Positions 1-10,496 of a stretch of 64,000 nt of DNA are shown in pieces (position 1 is the first letter of the stretch; each line of letters begins with the position of its first letter). The translations under genes and the position numbers were made by a program. Location: contig JAFEKR010000006.1 in NCBI GenBank assembly GCA_019022495.1, positions 1,922,001 through 1,986,000 on the forward strand, given 5' to 3'. Origin of the DNA: Epichloe hybrida. Lineage: Eukaryota; Ascomycota; Sordariomycetes; Hypocreales; Clavicipitaceae. The notes beneath the pieces were generated by a model, which saw only the letters and a list, made by a program, of their open reading frames with translations, made no database searches and was not told where the DNA came from.

Positions 1-2118
1 TTGTGCTTGACGAGGACAACCTGCTGCAGGGTTGCCAGACCAAGACGCGGCCCCCAAATAAGGTCGCTTGCTTTCTCGAGTACGGAGTACTCCGTAGATA
101 TTATACCAATGGCCTACGGAATATTCCAACCTGGCAATTGAGCACAAAGTACGGAGTACGGAGTACATAGTGTCGATGCCCCATGCCCATGCAGCCACGG
201 AACATTCTGAGCACTGAATGAGCCAGTTGAGCGAGATATTCGGGGGCTGGAGCGGACCAGAAGTCAAGTTCGTGCCCGGTCATGTTACCTTGATTAACCA
301 CCACACCTGCCAATTATCACACACACACACACACACACACAGCTACAGTCCTGCAGGGGTGTGGTAATTGGACCCAGATCCGCAGGTCTCGTCAGTTGGG
401 GGAGGGGGGCTTGGGAGGGGGGATAATCCGTAGTACTCCGTAATAAAGGCATTGAATTGATGATGACTTTTCGCTGCTAATCCGTACAGACGTACTACAA
501 ATAACGATAATAATAGCAGCGAACAGCGAATCAGGTCGAGTACGACGAGACCCCATGCAGGTTCACCAGCCCCACTGCCGGGGCCGCTGGGAACATTTAC
601 GGCCTGAAGATCCATCCATCTATCCATATGTAATCCCGTACCTGCCTCGTTGACAGGAAAAAAAAAAAAAAAAGGAGGGGGGGGGGGGGGCTCAAGTGAC
701 TCCAATGCCGCTTCATCTACGGACTTGCTCCGCACCGCAAGTCGACAAAAAAGCGTGATGTGACATTATATGTATGTATTGACCATGGACACCAAGGGCC
801 TCGGGTTGTCGCGGCCAGCCAACGTCGGCACCAATAACCGGAATCAACCCACCACCGACCGACAAGGATGAATTCGCCCGCCAATTCTGCAAAAGTTGCC
901 GCCACCAACGGGGCCCCCATCATGCATGCAGTAGTCCGTACTCCGTCCAATCCGTGCCCCGGTCTTCTTCTTTTTTTTTCGGGTCGTGAATGGCCTTTTT
1001 ATGAGCCTGCTAAACATGTCCGAGTAGCGAGGGCTTGGCTTAGTAAGTACAGCAACGGGCCTTTGCTCTGCTGCTCGGTTCGAGAGAATTCGCTTCCCCT
1101 CATCTACCACCAATGAGCAAAATATATATACATATAGGATTCAATACGACTTCTCTACTACGCCGTTGACTCATTAGGCTTTCCTATGCCAAACTGAAAT
1201 GTGAAACATGTTGAAAAATTTACACAGGCGCCTCGGGAGCTCTACAACCAAGGTTGTAACCTTCCTGAGTGGAAATGTCTCGCATCATCGTCAAGTAATG
1301 AATGGTATTGGCGAATGATAAGGGGACTGGTCTTCATTGCTGTGGCTAGATGAATTGTTTGTCAAGTCATAACGTGTAGTGCCTGGGAGATTTACACCAT
1401 GTCCTACTCTGAAGCATCATGCCTTGCAGCGTGTGCAATTTCTTTCTTGAGGAGCTCGCGCGTATCGGTGACAAATCTCGTCTTCAAATCGGCAGTATGG
1501 ATCCGTATGGTGTGACGATTGAACTTGTGGCCATGACTGAACTGCGGAACAGCTTCGAGGATAGACAAGAGGAGTTGAGGCATTTAATCCGGAGGAGCTC
1601 GTCGAGTCTGATCAGCACACGTCATGCATCAGACAGCTTGTCCGCGCATTGTTTAGTCAGAGGTGCGTGATCCATGACACAACCATTGAACCAACAAAGT
1701 TATGTACGTCAATGCAAAGGCCTGCTTCTCCCGAGGTATACTGATACCCCGAATATTAACACGCGTTTGCATCAATCCCGCAACAAGGCCTATACTTGTC
1801 ACATCCGTCCTCGGCTTGCTCCCAGTCATGGACAAACAAAAAGCTGTAGATTGAATTTGTTCATTTGTTCATTCGTGCTATCAACGCAAAATATGCCGCA
1901 TTACTGTTCTCCCTTGCCTCTCCGGTTTATGAACATCTGATATCCTTGATCTCTGGAAGCTTGACGCATCCAAACAACTAGACTGTGCAAGCTCCATAAT
2001 GGTTATTAGCCCATTCATTCCAAGCAGCATTTACTGCGGGAGCTGATGGTTTCGAGTAACGTCATTCCCTGTAAAATCGTGACCGTTGCGCATCAGATAC
2101 TTTTCGCGGTCGCCGCCT
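1..2118. other. Gene-poor left edge
   Basis: No convincing coding region was found. The stretch carries a (CA)n run (318-341), an A-run followed by a G-run (658-690), and several copies of TACGGAGTA or its complement (near 81-98, 149-166, 430 and 935). An open frame touches the left edge (positions 3-170), but its far part is made of TACGGAGTA copies, so it is not called as a gene. Confidence 0.6.
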
Positions 2119-2888
2119 TTATTGCGTCTTGAAGAGGAGGATCGCGCAGTGGCCGAGGTAGAAGTAGATAAAATGCTTTGTTTCTGCAGCAAATGTTTCA
2201 GTATTAAAAACAGACATGGCAAGTATGATCGCATATCCAGGAAAGTGCCGCAAGCCCAAAGAAACAAAGTGATCACGAACCGTGAGTTACAAAACTGCCA
2301 AAGTTGCGGCCAACGATGCAGTGCCAAGTCGGTCCCTTTCGTTCGTCAAACTATATCGATGTCAGTCGCGCGCCGGTGCTTCTTTTTTGTTTTTTTTGGC
2401 AATTGGCTCGAGACTGTAAGACTCGTCGGGAAAGATGGATACGAACTGTGCGCTTGATGTGTTGAGCAATGTCCTATCGCCAAATATAATTAGCATCGAG
2501 TCGGGATTGGGACCAGGTCAGAGTATATACGTTGATGGCTGTTCACATACCTTCTCGACGGTGAACTTGGACATGGCTTCTTGAGCTGGTTTGGATGTCA
2601 ATACGTGTTCTTGTATCCGAGTGCTGCCGTCTCGACGGCATCCAGCACGCGCCACGTACCAATTTCGATCGACTCGTGTTGCATGTCCTCAGTCTGTCGT
2701 TCCCGTCAGCGCTTTGCCACTTCCGACTTCATCCACAACTTCTCACCATGTCAGCAGACTTGATCTGGGCTGGAAAATGGTTAGCGCGTTGCATGTTCGC
2801 AGTTGATGACGGCGCAGTTCCCTGGCAATTCTATCGCACCTTCGAGCTTCTCCCGGGGAACAGGAGTCTCTGCCTGCTTGTCCGCCAT
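2119..2888 (-). CDS. DYN2: Dynein light chain, LC8/DYNLL type (seven exons)
   Basis: Small homodimeric hub subunit of cytoplasmic dynein that binds short linear motifs in the intermediate chain and other cargo. Exons on the minus strand: 2888-2840, 2769-2747, 2693-2660, 2585-2551, 2473-2447, 2350-2281 and 2183-2119, giving 100 residues. All introns are GT-AG and every junction keeps frame (phases 1,0,1,0,0,1). The family signatures are in order: QIKSADM near residue 17, TWHCIVGRNFGSFVTHE in the sixth exon, and HFIYFYLGHCAILLFKTQ at the C-terminus. Length matches the fungal family (about 94-100 residues). The exons are 23-70 nt, so no long open frame marks the gene. The start codon is the first ATG in frame with the conserved region. 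Upstream lies a GTAT microsatellite that may sit in the 5' UTR or promoter. Confidence 0.93.
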
Positions 2889-3959
2889 TTTGATGAGTTC
2901 GCTGTGTAACAGGGACGTCGGGTGGTTCGCTCGCTCCGTCGTACGACAAGGGGGTTCTCTCCGCCTTTGTGCAGAAGCTCCCAACTCCAAATCAGCGTCG
3001 TTCCTGATTGTAAATTTGGGGGGATGTTCGTGTCCGGGATTGTTGCTGGGATGCGACTCTGCGAGGTGTGGAATTGAGCGCCCCTTTCTGACAAGCTCGG
3101 TGTATGTATGTAGACGCAGGCAGGTCGGATAAGGACCAGACTTGTGCGAGGTTGGGTATGTATGTATGTATGTATGTATGTATGTACGTACCGTGGGGCA
3201 CGCTGGAGGGGTATAATAGGTAGCACGTATGACTCTGACTGGCAGACCAGACAGTTCGTCAGTCACGTTTGTCTGGGTGAGCACTGAACAGTGAGCACTG
3301 AGCAAAATGGCGATGGAAGATGAGGAAGCCGGGGATCGGCTGTTTTGAGTCATGAGTAATCCGTGAACAAAGCAACAGCAAGCGTGTTCAGGCAGGGGCG
3401 CGGTTGCGGTTATCTGTTCCTCAAGTTTCCCCGCCTCCCCGGTCACTCTTGCCGCATCAACGCCGTTCTACGCATATTATTTCTAGGATAAATGCAATCT
3501 CTGGCTGCTCCGTAGATGTTCACATACGCTCATCTATCTTTCTAAGAAATTTTCCTAGCATATAAAGATTGCCCAGATATCATGCAGCCAGTAATACGCT
3601 GGTGGTCCCTCATAAAAAGTCATGTGCTTTGCCTCTCAATGTATTCGCCCTATGGAATAGATTGCATCTTGCATTCCTCATTCGCGGATCGTAAAAGTAT
3701 CTTTTCTTCTTCTTCCACGTTTCCTCGTCCTTTGCTTTACTTCAATGTTTTGTACGTGATATCAATCCGTTTTATTACGCTCCTGCATGGTGCAGGTCAG
3801 ATCTGCAATCCCAAACACCAATTAGTAGATAACTGTGCGACTCCTGCAACAACAGCACTCATGACGCTGTAACCCAGAAAACTCGCCCAACACCTTCTTT
3901 ACATCAGCGCCGCACTATTTCCAGAGAAGAATATTTCTATAGCTCTTTCGCTCAACTCC
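2889..3959. other. Intergenic region upstream of the dynein light chain gene
   Basis: No gene recognised. This is the 5' side of the light chain gene and the 3' side of the next minus-strand gene. It holds the GTAT repeat at 3156-3189; long apparent minus-strand frames here run through that repeat. Confidence 0.6.
3156..3189. repeat. (GTAT)n microsatellite
   Basis: About eight tandem copies of the tetranucleotide GTAT, about 270 bp upstream of the dynein light chain start codon. Confidence 0.9.
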
Positions 3960-5561
3960 TCAGCCCTCATCGAAGTAGTTGAATCCTTCGTACGAGGGCT
4001 CATGGTCCCATGACCCTGCAGCATCCCGTCCCTCCGCAAGAGACAAGCGCATAGACGACGAAGTTGTAGCCTCGACGGTGGTCCACATGCGGGTGTCGCC
4101 ATTGCCAGGTGTCCATGTATCTTCTGAGGTTGCGCGTGTCCATACTGTATTCTGTGGACAATAGTCCGGGGCAATTTCTGATATAGAGTCAGGTGTGCTT
4201 GCCATGTGTGCTTGCCACGTCTGCATGAGTTGTAGGTTGGAGTCCACGAAACTGGGAGGCATAAGGAGCACTGGGTCTGTTTGCCCATTTTGCTGCGGCT
4301 CCGTGGGCTCTTCTGATCCGACGGTGTCGTCATAGTGGCCAAGTTCAGGTTTCACAATACTATTGTTGCTTGCTTGAATGGCCCGTTGAGCGCCATTCTC
4401 GTGGCATGTTACTTCTGGAAGTTGAAGCGAGTTGCCATGAATTATCGACGGTGCTTGTTGATTCACATGCTGATGGCTTGCGGTGACACTGGTTGCGATC
4501 TGCTGGTATGCTGTATTGGCGAGGTTGGTGGAGCTCGCGTTGATCATGTCCGTTCGAAGATCTTGCTCCATGAGCGGCTCATATCTATCGAATAGATCGG
4601 ATCTTTGAAACACGTCGACCCAGCCTGGAATCTCGGAATCAAGAAGTAAGTTGTAACGATCTATGTGGGGTATCAGAGCATTTTCTGGGAGAGGCTGAAA
4701 ATAATCTTGCTGTAAAGTGGGGTCGGTCTCGGAAAATTGCACATCGTGCTCATCCCATTCGAAGAAGTATGGCTCTACATTCGTCGATGTCTCCAAGAGA
4801 GGCGATTGGTCGATGTGCGGATCCAAGCTGAGCGGAAAGTCAGAGAGTTGTTAGTCTCTTCGTTCTCCACGTCGTCGTGGGGAGGGACCAACAGACCTTC
4901 CAGTCAGCTCATCGTCATCATCGCCATCGTCATCGCCATCTTGCGTGCGTGTCCGTCCAGCGACAGGTGCACGGCTGTAAGGCGTACCCTGGAGGGTATC
5001 GCCACCTCTGATCAGAGGGCCAGGGCAGTTTCTCGGTGGACGGATCGGTCGACCAGCCGACGCAGAAGCAGGAGTTGACTGTGATGCTGTGCGCCGAAGG
5101 TTGGAAACGCGGAGGTTAGGTTGCGGAACTTGAGCGCCTTGCCTCTCAAACTGGGCGAAATCAATTTCGAGGATGCCATCATTTTCGGGCCAGTCATTGC
5201 TGCTGCTACTGATGCCAAAATTTTGCGTGTTCGCCACTGGAGTGCTGGGGAGAAAATGTGTTAGTCTTATCTAGTAGCCACACGAATAGGCCGTCCATTA
5301 ATCAGATTCCCTCGAATAAGCCGTCATGCGTTGTTTTGTTTGACTGTGTACGCCTGATTTCAAGACCCAAGTGAAGTAGGCTTACCCAAATCGAGGATCT
5401 CTCCCATACTTGTTCTTGATATACCGAACTTGATTTTCTGTCAATCTGCGGCCAAAGCGTCTTTCGAACATTGTTATAATCCATCGAAGAGACAAGCCGC
5501 GCAGAATGGCCTTCAAGACGAAGAGAATCTCGACGTCCTTGTACTGCTGAGCACCAGCCAT
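3960..5561 (-). CDS. Unrecognised protein with N-terminal HTH-like region
   Basis: Three exons on the minus strand: 5561-5386, 5244-4897 and 4827-3960, giving 463 residues. Donors are GTAAGC and GTCTGT, acceptors CCCCAG and GCTCAG, both junctions phase 2, and branch-like CTAAC/CTGAC precedes the second acceptor. The first ATG in the first exon is at 5561. Residues 1-60 are rich in helix formers and basic residues (FERRFGRRLTENQVRYIKNK) and look like a compact helix-turn-helix DNA-binding unit. The middle has an acidic Asp run (DGDDDGDDDDE) next to basic Arg clusters; the C-terminal half is acidic, Gln/Thr/Ser-rich and low in predicted structure, as in transcription factor activation regions. 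I do not recognise a named family; a regulatory role is inference only. The second donor (GTCTGT) is the weakest join. Confidence 0.62.
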
Positions 5562-6331
5562 TGTCGACGATCGCACGCAAGACTTTTGTTCCGCTCAAAA
5601 AGTGTAATGACCCTGTCTTAGTGTCCGATTCTCTCCCACAATATTGTGAAAGAGGAAGGGAAATATTTTGAAATATTTGTTGGAAAAAGACTGTTGCTGA
5701 TACAAGAGACTTTCTGTGTTGGAAATGGGCCCAGTTGCAGTTGCTATTGTTTGTTGTTTGTGAGGACAAAACAAAAGGCGTGACAGCAAACACCAACTCG
5801 AAGATTGTGAAAGATAATATTGAAGTGATCAGATCAAATTCAAAGAGGTTGTTTTTCTTCTTCTCTGACTTGGAGAGAATGAGTCTGTCGCTATGCTCAG
5901 TAGACATTGTGAAGGGCGGGCAGCACATAGAAATAGCTGGGTGCGAAGCCATGCACATAATCACCATCCTTGGAGACGCGTAATGGGGGATAACACTATT
6001 CGTTGGGGAAGACTAGATCTGGACACAGTTTTCCCTGGCAATCAGTCCATCTGACGATAGTTTGTGATTGAGTTGCGTGGCTATGACACACTTTGGGGGG
6101 GTGATTGTTGGGACCATGGGGACATGTGCGACGGTCAACTTTGGAAAACGTATTCAGGCAGCCTAGCGCGTGGACCATCAGTGAATGGGAGATAAGATGA
6201 TTGTGCAAGCAGGAGCAGAGCATGGCAAATTGAGGCCAACAGCTGTGATGGACTTTTCGAAATCTGGTGGGAGGGCCAAGTTGATCGGACGAATGGAGGG
6301 CCGATAGTGATTGTCGCATTCGGGCTAGAGG
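5562..6331. other. Intergenic region
   Basis: Promoter side of the HTH-like gene and 3' flank of the methyltransferase gene, both on the minus strand. No further gene, RNA or notable repeat is seen. Confidence 0.55.
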
Positions 6332-7493
6332 TTACGAACTGCCTCTTGAGAACAACCCCAACCAACATCGAACATTGCCGCCTTCATCATCCTCAACCCA
6401 GTCATCCTGGCCGGCCAGCTCATCCTCTTCAACACACGAAAGAGGTTCATCCAGATCCAGCATAGCCTTCCTGAATGCGTACAAGAGTCTCACCGTAGTT
6501 GCATCGCGTTGCGGCACCATCACCACAGCTCGAGACTCCGCACCCAGGGCTAACTGTTGACTGATAGCTGACGCCAAGAGAGCGGGGTGGTCATCATCGT
6601 ACATCGGGTCTGCTGCCAAGACAATCTGTGACGGACATCAGCCTTCGAAAACAACGAACCCTCTTTTTTAGTTATTCACGCCGCATACGAGATGGCGAGT
6701 TGGAGTAGTAGAATAGAAGGTGAATCGAGTATAAGCGTACCTTGAACCGATGGTGCCTCCCAAACAATCCCTGATCTACCTCCTCCTCACTTCCACCCCA
6801 GGTCAAAGGACCAGCACTCAACCCCCCTCCCCTTTCTTCGATCACGTCCCTATTCCTCATCACGTTGCTCTTTAGATTATCCATAATATTGGGCAAGTCG
6901 CTCAAAGAAACATGCACCTTCCACAACGCTGCGGCCGCCATCCCCAACAACCCGGTTCCAGAGCCCAATTCCACAACACTGGGCGCCTCTCGAGCCAACG
7001 ACTGGTCGAATAACCTTAGCAACGACGTCGTTCTCAATTTGGGCAAGTGTCGCGCGAGAACATAAGAAGACCCCCAGGTCTTGAACCCCAACGAGTCTCC
7101 CGTCAATGCCGGCTCCCTGATGACCAGCTCAAAGGGTTCTTGGCCACCTGCCCCATCAACACCGTCAAAGGGCCACTTCCTAATCAGTTCCCCCATGGCT
7201 GTTCGTCCGCACCGCTCCGACATGCGCTTACTGGCGAGTTCCCAAATAATCTCCTTCTGCTCGTCATCTTCAATCCAGGATAGCGGGCTCTTGATAATCG
7301 TGGATATGTACTGCGTGATTTCAGCTTTGCGCAGAGAAGCACGGGATTCCTGCTCGGCGAAGGCCTCGGACCGCCGCTGGCAGTGGTTCCATATTGGTGG
7401 TGAAAGTTCAAGACTTCGGAGAGTAGTGAGAAGTATGGAAAATGATGGTTTTTGGAAGGTTTGGGGCAGGTCGAGTGCTGAGACGATGGTCAT
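6332..7493 (-). CDS. Putative protein-lysine methyltransferase, EFM2/FAM86-like (family 16)
   Basis: Class I SAM-dependent methyltransferase. Known relatives (yeast Efm2, human FAM86) modify elongation factor 2, so translation-factor methylation is the likely role. Two exons on the minus strand, 7493-6741 and 6625-6332, joined in phase 0 by donor GTACGC and acceptor TCACAG, giving 348 residues. The SAM-binding motif I reads VVELGSGTGLLGMAAAALW at about residue 195, followed by the acidic SDLPNIMDNLKSN segment. The second exon begins IVLAADPMYDDDHP, the family's post-motif DPxYxxxHP that contacts substrate. The N-terminal helical extension is usual in this subgroup. The C-terminus ends soon after a WLGLF segment; related proteins end similarly, so this stop is accepted. 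The assignment to Efm2 rather than another family-16 member is tentative. Confidence 0.82.
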
Positions 7494-8225
7494 TGTAAGG
7501 TGTCCGGTTTTCGCATGGTGCTTCTGGTAATATGGGAACGCAAAGTTGAAAAGTGGAGCCGAGCTTCTACATGTGGTTTGTTCGAGTTGTCTACTCCGTA
7601 CTGTCAGTCAATCTTCTGCCGAGTTTCAAAACCGTTGTAGTTACAGGCGATTGAGGAACTATTAGGGGAAGAACCCAATTCAACGTTTGAATAGTATATA
7701 GCTGAGTTGAGTGAGCAGACTTTAGAAGAAAAAAGTCGTGGAGTATGTGAGAAGAGAGGAGACTGCTTAGCAGCTGTACGCGCATTCGGAATTTGTACAT
7801 GGTGAATCAGAACTGCCACTGCTTGCAAGTGGCACGCCCAATGAATAATAATTTCAACATTTGTACTCTTTGAACGTTGCAAGCCTTGACCAAGGGTTCT
7901 CCTCAGCTAATTTGCATAGGAAGCAGACTAATGACTAACAGGGATCAACATCAATGGGATGTGTTTAGAGAACGGTATAAATCGTTAGGTCACCCGCCTA
8001 CTTTTTAGTACAACTAGATCCTACGAAAAGACGCTTTCTGCTGCATTGCAGGCATTCTTGTGGAAAAAACATTTGTTCACCATTGACAACATTAGACGTA
8101 TGCCTCTTTAGTCCGCCACGCCAGTGATGTCGCTCTGTGTATTATCGCGGTGCGCCTGTTAGTTTCAATCTTTGTTTCAAAATTATTATGACAATATTTC
8201 TCACAACCTCGCACCTATCATCTGC
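7494..8225. other. Intergenic region
   Basis: Upstream region of the methyltransferase gene (minus) and 5' flank of a tRNA gene (plus). Contains a TACTCCGTA copy near 7588. No gene seen. Confidence 0.55.
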
Positions 8226-8323
8226 GGTGAGATGGCCGAGTTGGTTATGGCGTAAGATTAAGGTGTGCATTAGTCTTATTTCTTATGGAGCAATCCGCCT
8301 GGGTTCGAGTCCCAGTCTCATCA
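8226..8323 (+). tRNA. tRNA-Leu (anticodon AAG) with 16-nt intron
   Basis: The acceptor stem pairs GGTGAGA (8226-8232) with TCTCATC (8316-8322, one G-U), discriminator A at 8323. The D-arm GCCGAGTTGGTTATGGC and the T-arm GGGTTCGAGTCCC (B box) are intact. The anticodon stem TAAGA/TCTTA closes a loop with TT-AAG-G; the anticodon AAG lies at 8260-8262 and a 16-nt intron at 8264-8279 follows position 37, the canonical site. A long variable arm (TGGAGCAATCC) marks a class II tRNA. AAG reads CUU and, after A-to-I34, CUC leucine codons. Confidence 0.92.
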
Positions 8324-9317
8324 AAATGCATTGTTGCCTTTTTGCTAATACGCTAATAAAATAGCAGAGTAACGGCACGGGTAAGAGCAGCCAAAATAAC
8401 CCGATAAAGATAGGAACGAAAGCTCCCAAGATAGATAAAACTAATGATGTCTCTATTGCAGTGAGACAACAAGGCTCTTCCAAAATCTTTTAGCCTAGCA
8501 GCCTCAGGGCTATTATTCTCGCATCGTTTATTTCCCTCTTCGCAGATGTCAATCAAATCTTAAAGTTCTCCTAGGACGGCGTAGAATAGCTGATAAGCTC
8601 TTGAGATCACTTCTAGCATGTTAACAGCTTTTGTCTTAACCCTTCCAACACATTTTAACTTAGCCTCAAACCAAAATCAGCCTAGGGGACGAAGAATAGC
8701 AGCTAACAATAGCATTAATCACACGCAACCAACAACTACCACCTATTTATTCTTCGGCACTTTCCCTTTCATGACAGGTTTCTACAGTAAAGATTTTATA
8801 TTAGAATCTGCTTATGGTCAATATCACTTCAGTAGTATTAATGTTTACTTTATTGCTACTATAGGTGCAACCGAAAATTGTATGATATTGTATGATGTTG
8901 CATTTTCGTGCGAGTGCAAGCAAGACCTTGTGCACGGCAAGCAGTACCCCTATAACAATCATCATTTTTGATAGAGGAGTTGACAACAGGGTTTGACGCG
9001 GTCCACACCTGACTGAACGACCGTACGGAGTATATCATGCAGAGCGGGTGAATCAATCGACTAGCAACACGATGCAATGGCACCAGTCAAGCTCGCCACT
9101 ACCGTTAACTACAAAAATATAATAAGTTAAACAATAACAAAAATCTGCGATACCGTCCGGTGCGCAACAGCCTACAGGGCAAATCTCAAGTAACACGTGA
9201 CTTCAACCTGTCTGGTCGCGATGCCAGCCCCATGCTGTGTGTGGGGGGTGGTATTCTGCCCACCGGGCTGCAATTCAAAAAACGAGAATGCTTAACATTT
9301 TGACAAAAGGAAATGAT
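8324..9317. other. Spacer between the two tRNA genes
   Basis: AT-richer noncoding spacer between convergent tRNA-Leu genes. It holds the nad5-like fragment listed separately and a TACGGAGTA copy near 9024. The rest shows no recognisable coding content. Confidence 0.55.
8750..8871 (+). pseudogene. nad5: NUMT: fragment of mitochondrial nad5
   Basis: About 40 codons read [20 protein letters not shown] followed by [16 protein letters not shown], the very conserved transmembrane segment of mitochondrial NADH dehydrogenase subunit 5 (complex I). The base composition drops to the AT-rich style of fungal mtDNA here and the similarity stops abruptly on both sides: after the IGA codons the usual continuation is absent. 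The rest of nad5 is missing, so this is a nuclear insertion of a mitochondrial fragment, not a gene. Borders are approximate. Confidence 0.85.
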
Positions 9318-9411
9318 TGATGAGACTGGGACTCGAACCCAGGCGGATTGCTCCATAAGAAATGAGGGATACACCTTAATCTTACGCCATAACCAACTCG
9401 GCCATCTCACC
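9318..9411 (-). tRNA. tRNA-Leu (anticodon AAG) with 12-nt intron
   Basis: Second copy, convergent with the one at 8226-8323. The mature sequence appears identical: same GGTGAGA/TCTCATC acceptor stem, D-arm, TAAGA/TCTTA anticodon stem, AAG anticodon (complement of 9375-9377), variable arm and T-arm. Only the intron differs: 12 nt (complement of 9362-9373) against 16 nt in the other gene, sharing just the first three bases. Confidence 0.92.
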
Positions 9412-10496
9412 GATTGCTGTGATAGATTAATCTCCCGCTATTTGTGTATATAGAGCTTATAATTAATTCTCACTGCGAGGAATTCTATTAGGACCCGAGC
9501 CTTGATTTCGGTGGCACGGCTCCTGCATAGAAGAGACTGGATTGAGCTTGCTAAATATTTCTCAAAAACATCAATTTCATTACCGAGGCAGCTATCTGCA
9601 AGAAACGAGACCTGCGGCGCAAGAGTACAGATGGGATGTCTCTAGCAGAGCGTAGGCCGATGACATTCCCATGCCTCAAAAAATTAGATATTACGTTTGT
9701 CTTATTCTCTCAATAAAAATCCAAGCCAGCGTGCTTTATTTCCTGATATGACAGCGCTTACTATCATTGCTAGCTATACCTCGTCAGAACTGGTATTGTA
9801 GTCCAAAGGAATCGGGCTGTGACGCAATCCCAGGAATTAAAGCCCATATGGCTTCCGACGACCCCATTTCGACAGGGTCCTGAATGAACCACGAGGATTC
9901 GACGCCAACTCACCATCCACATTAGCTATTGCAGAGAATGCCTAGCCGTCATGCTTTAAGAGGGCTGCCATGCAAATTTCCAGAGCAATTCCTTGATGCA
10001 TTCAGGCGGAGTACTCGACTGGCATGGGCTGAGCCCTTCTAGTATGGATCATCGATCAATAGCATGAATCCTCGGCGGCTGTGATGAAAATTGGAAGGGG
10101 ATTCCCAGGTCTCCAGTTTTGTGCCGGAAAGTTGTAAAGACGTGCAGAAACGTCGCATATAATGTTGTTTAAACACAGTGTGTACCATTACTGACCGCAC
10201 AATATCGGGATTGAACACCCCGTTGGACTTATGATGAAGCGAAATTTGTACTAACCTCGGGCAACTCAAGTTTGAGTAGACCTTCTCTAGGGTAGTCTCT
10301 CCATATACCTGGGTGTAAAATTTAGTCGTGCACGAACCAGTCCTGGGCGACATGGTAATAAGGACCCTCCGACTTTTTCTCTTTTTTTTTTTTCTTCGCA
10401 TACAATCCCCCCTTGCCACATCTAAGAGTCTGCGGGCAGATTCAACGACCATGGACTGATTTATTCTTCCGAACGCACGAACTCTCCCCCTGAATC
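9412..10496. other. Intergenic region
   Basis: Between a tRNA gene and the Mrd1 gene. A 103-codon ATG frame on the minus strand (10039-10350) has no recognisable family and is not called. The last 100 bp are the Mrd1 5' flank with a short pyrimidine tract. Confidence 0.5.

Noticed and set aside
1..170. Open frame touching the left edge (VLDEDNLLQGCQ...)
   Set aside because: Could be the tail of a gene off the window, but its second half consists of TACGGAGTA repeats and no family is recognised.
2781..3446. 221-codon minus-strand frame
   Set aside because: It crosses the GTAT microsatellite as YIHT repeats; its last 35 codons coincide with the true first exon of the dynein light chain, whose splice sites remove the rest.
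10039..10452. Minus-strand frame beginning near a basic Lys/Arg run
   Set aside because: No domain, no homologue recalled, biased by an A/T tract; divergent position to MRD1 alone is not enough.
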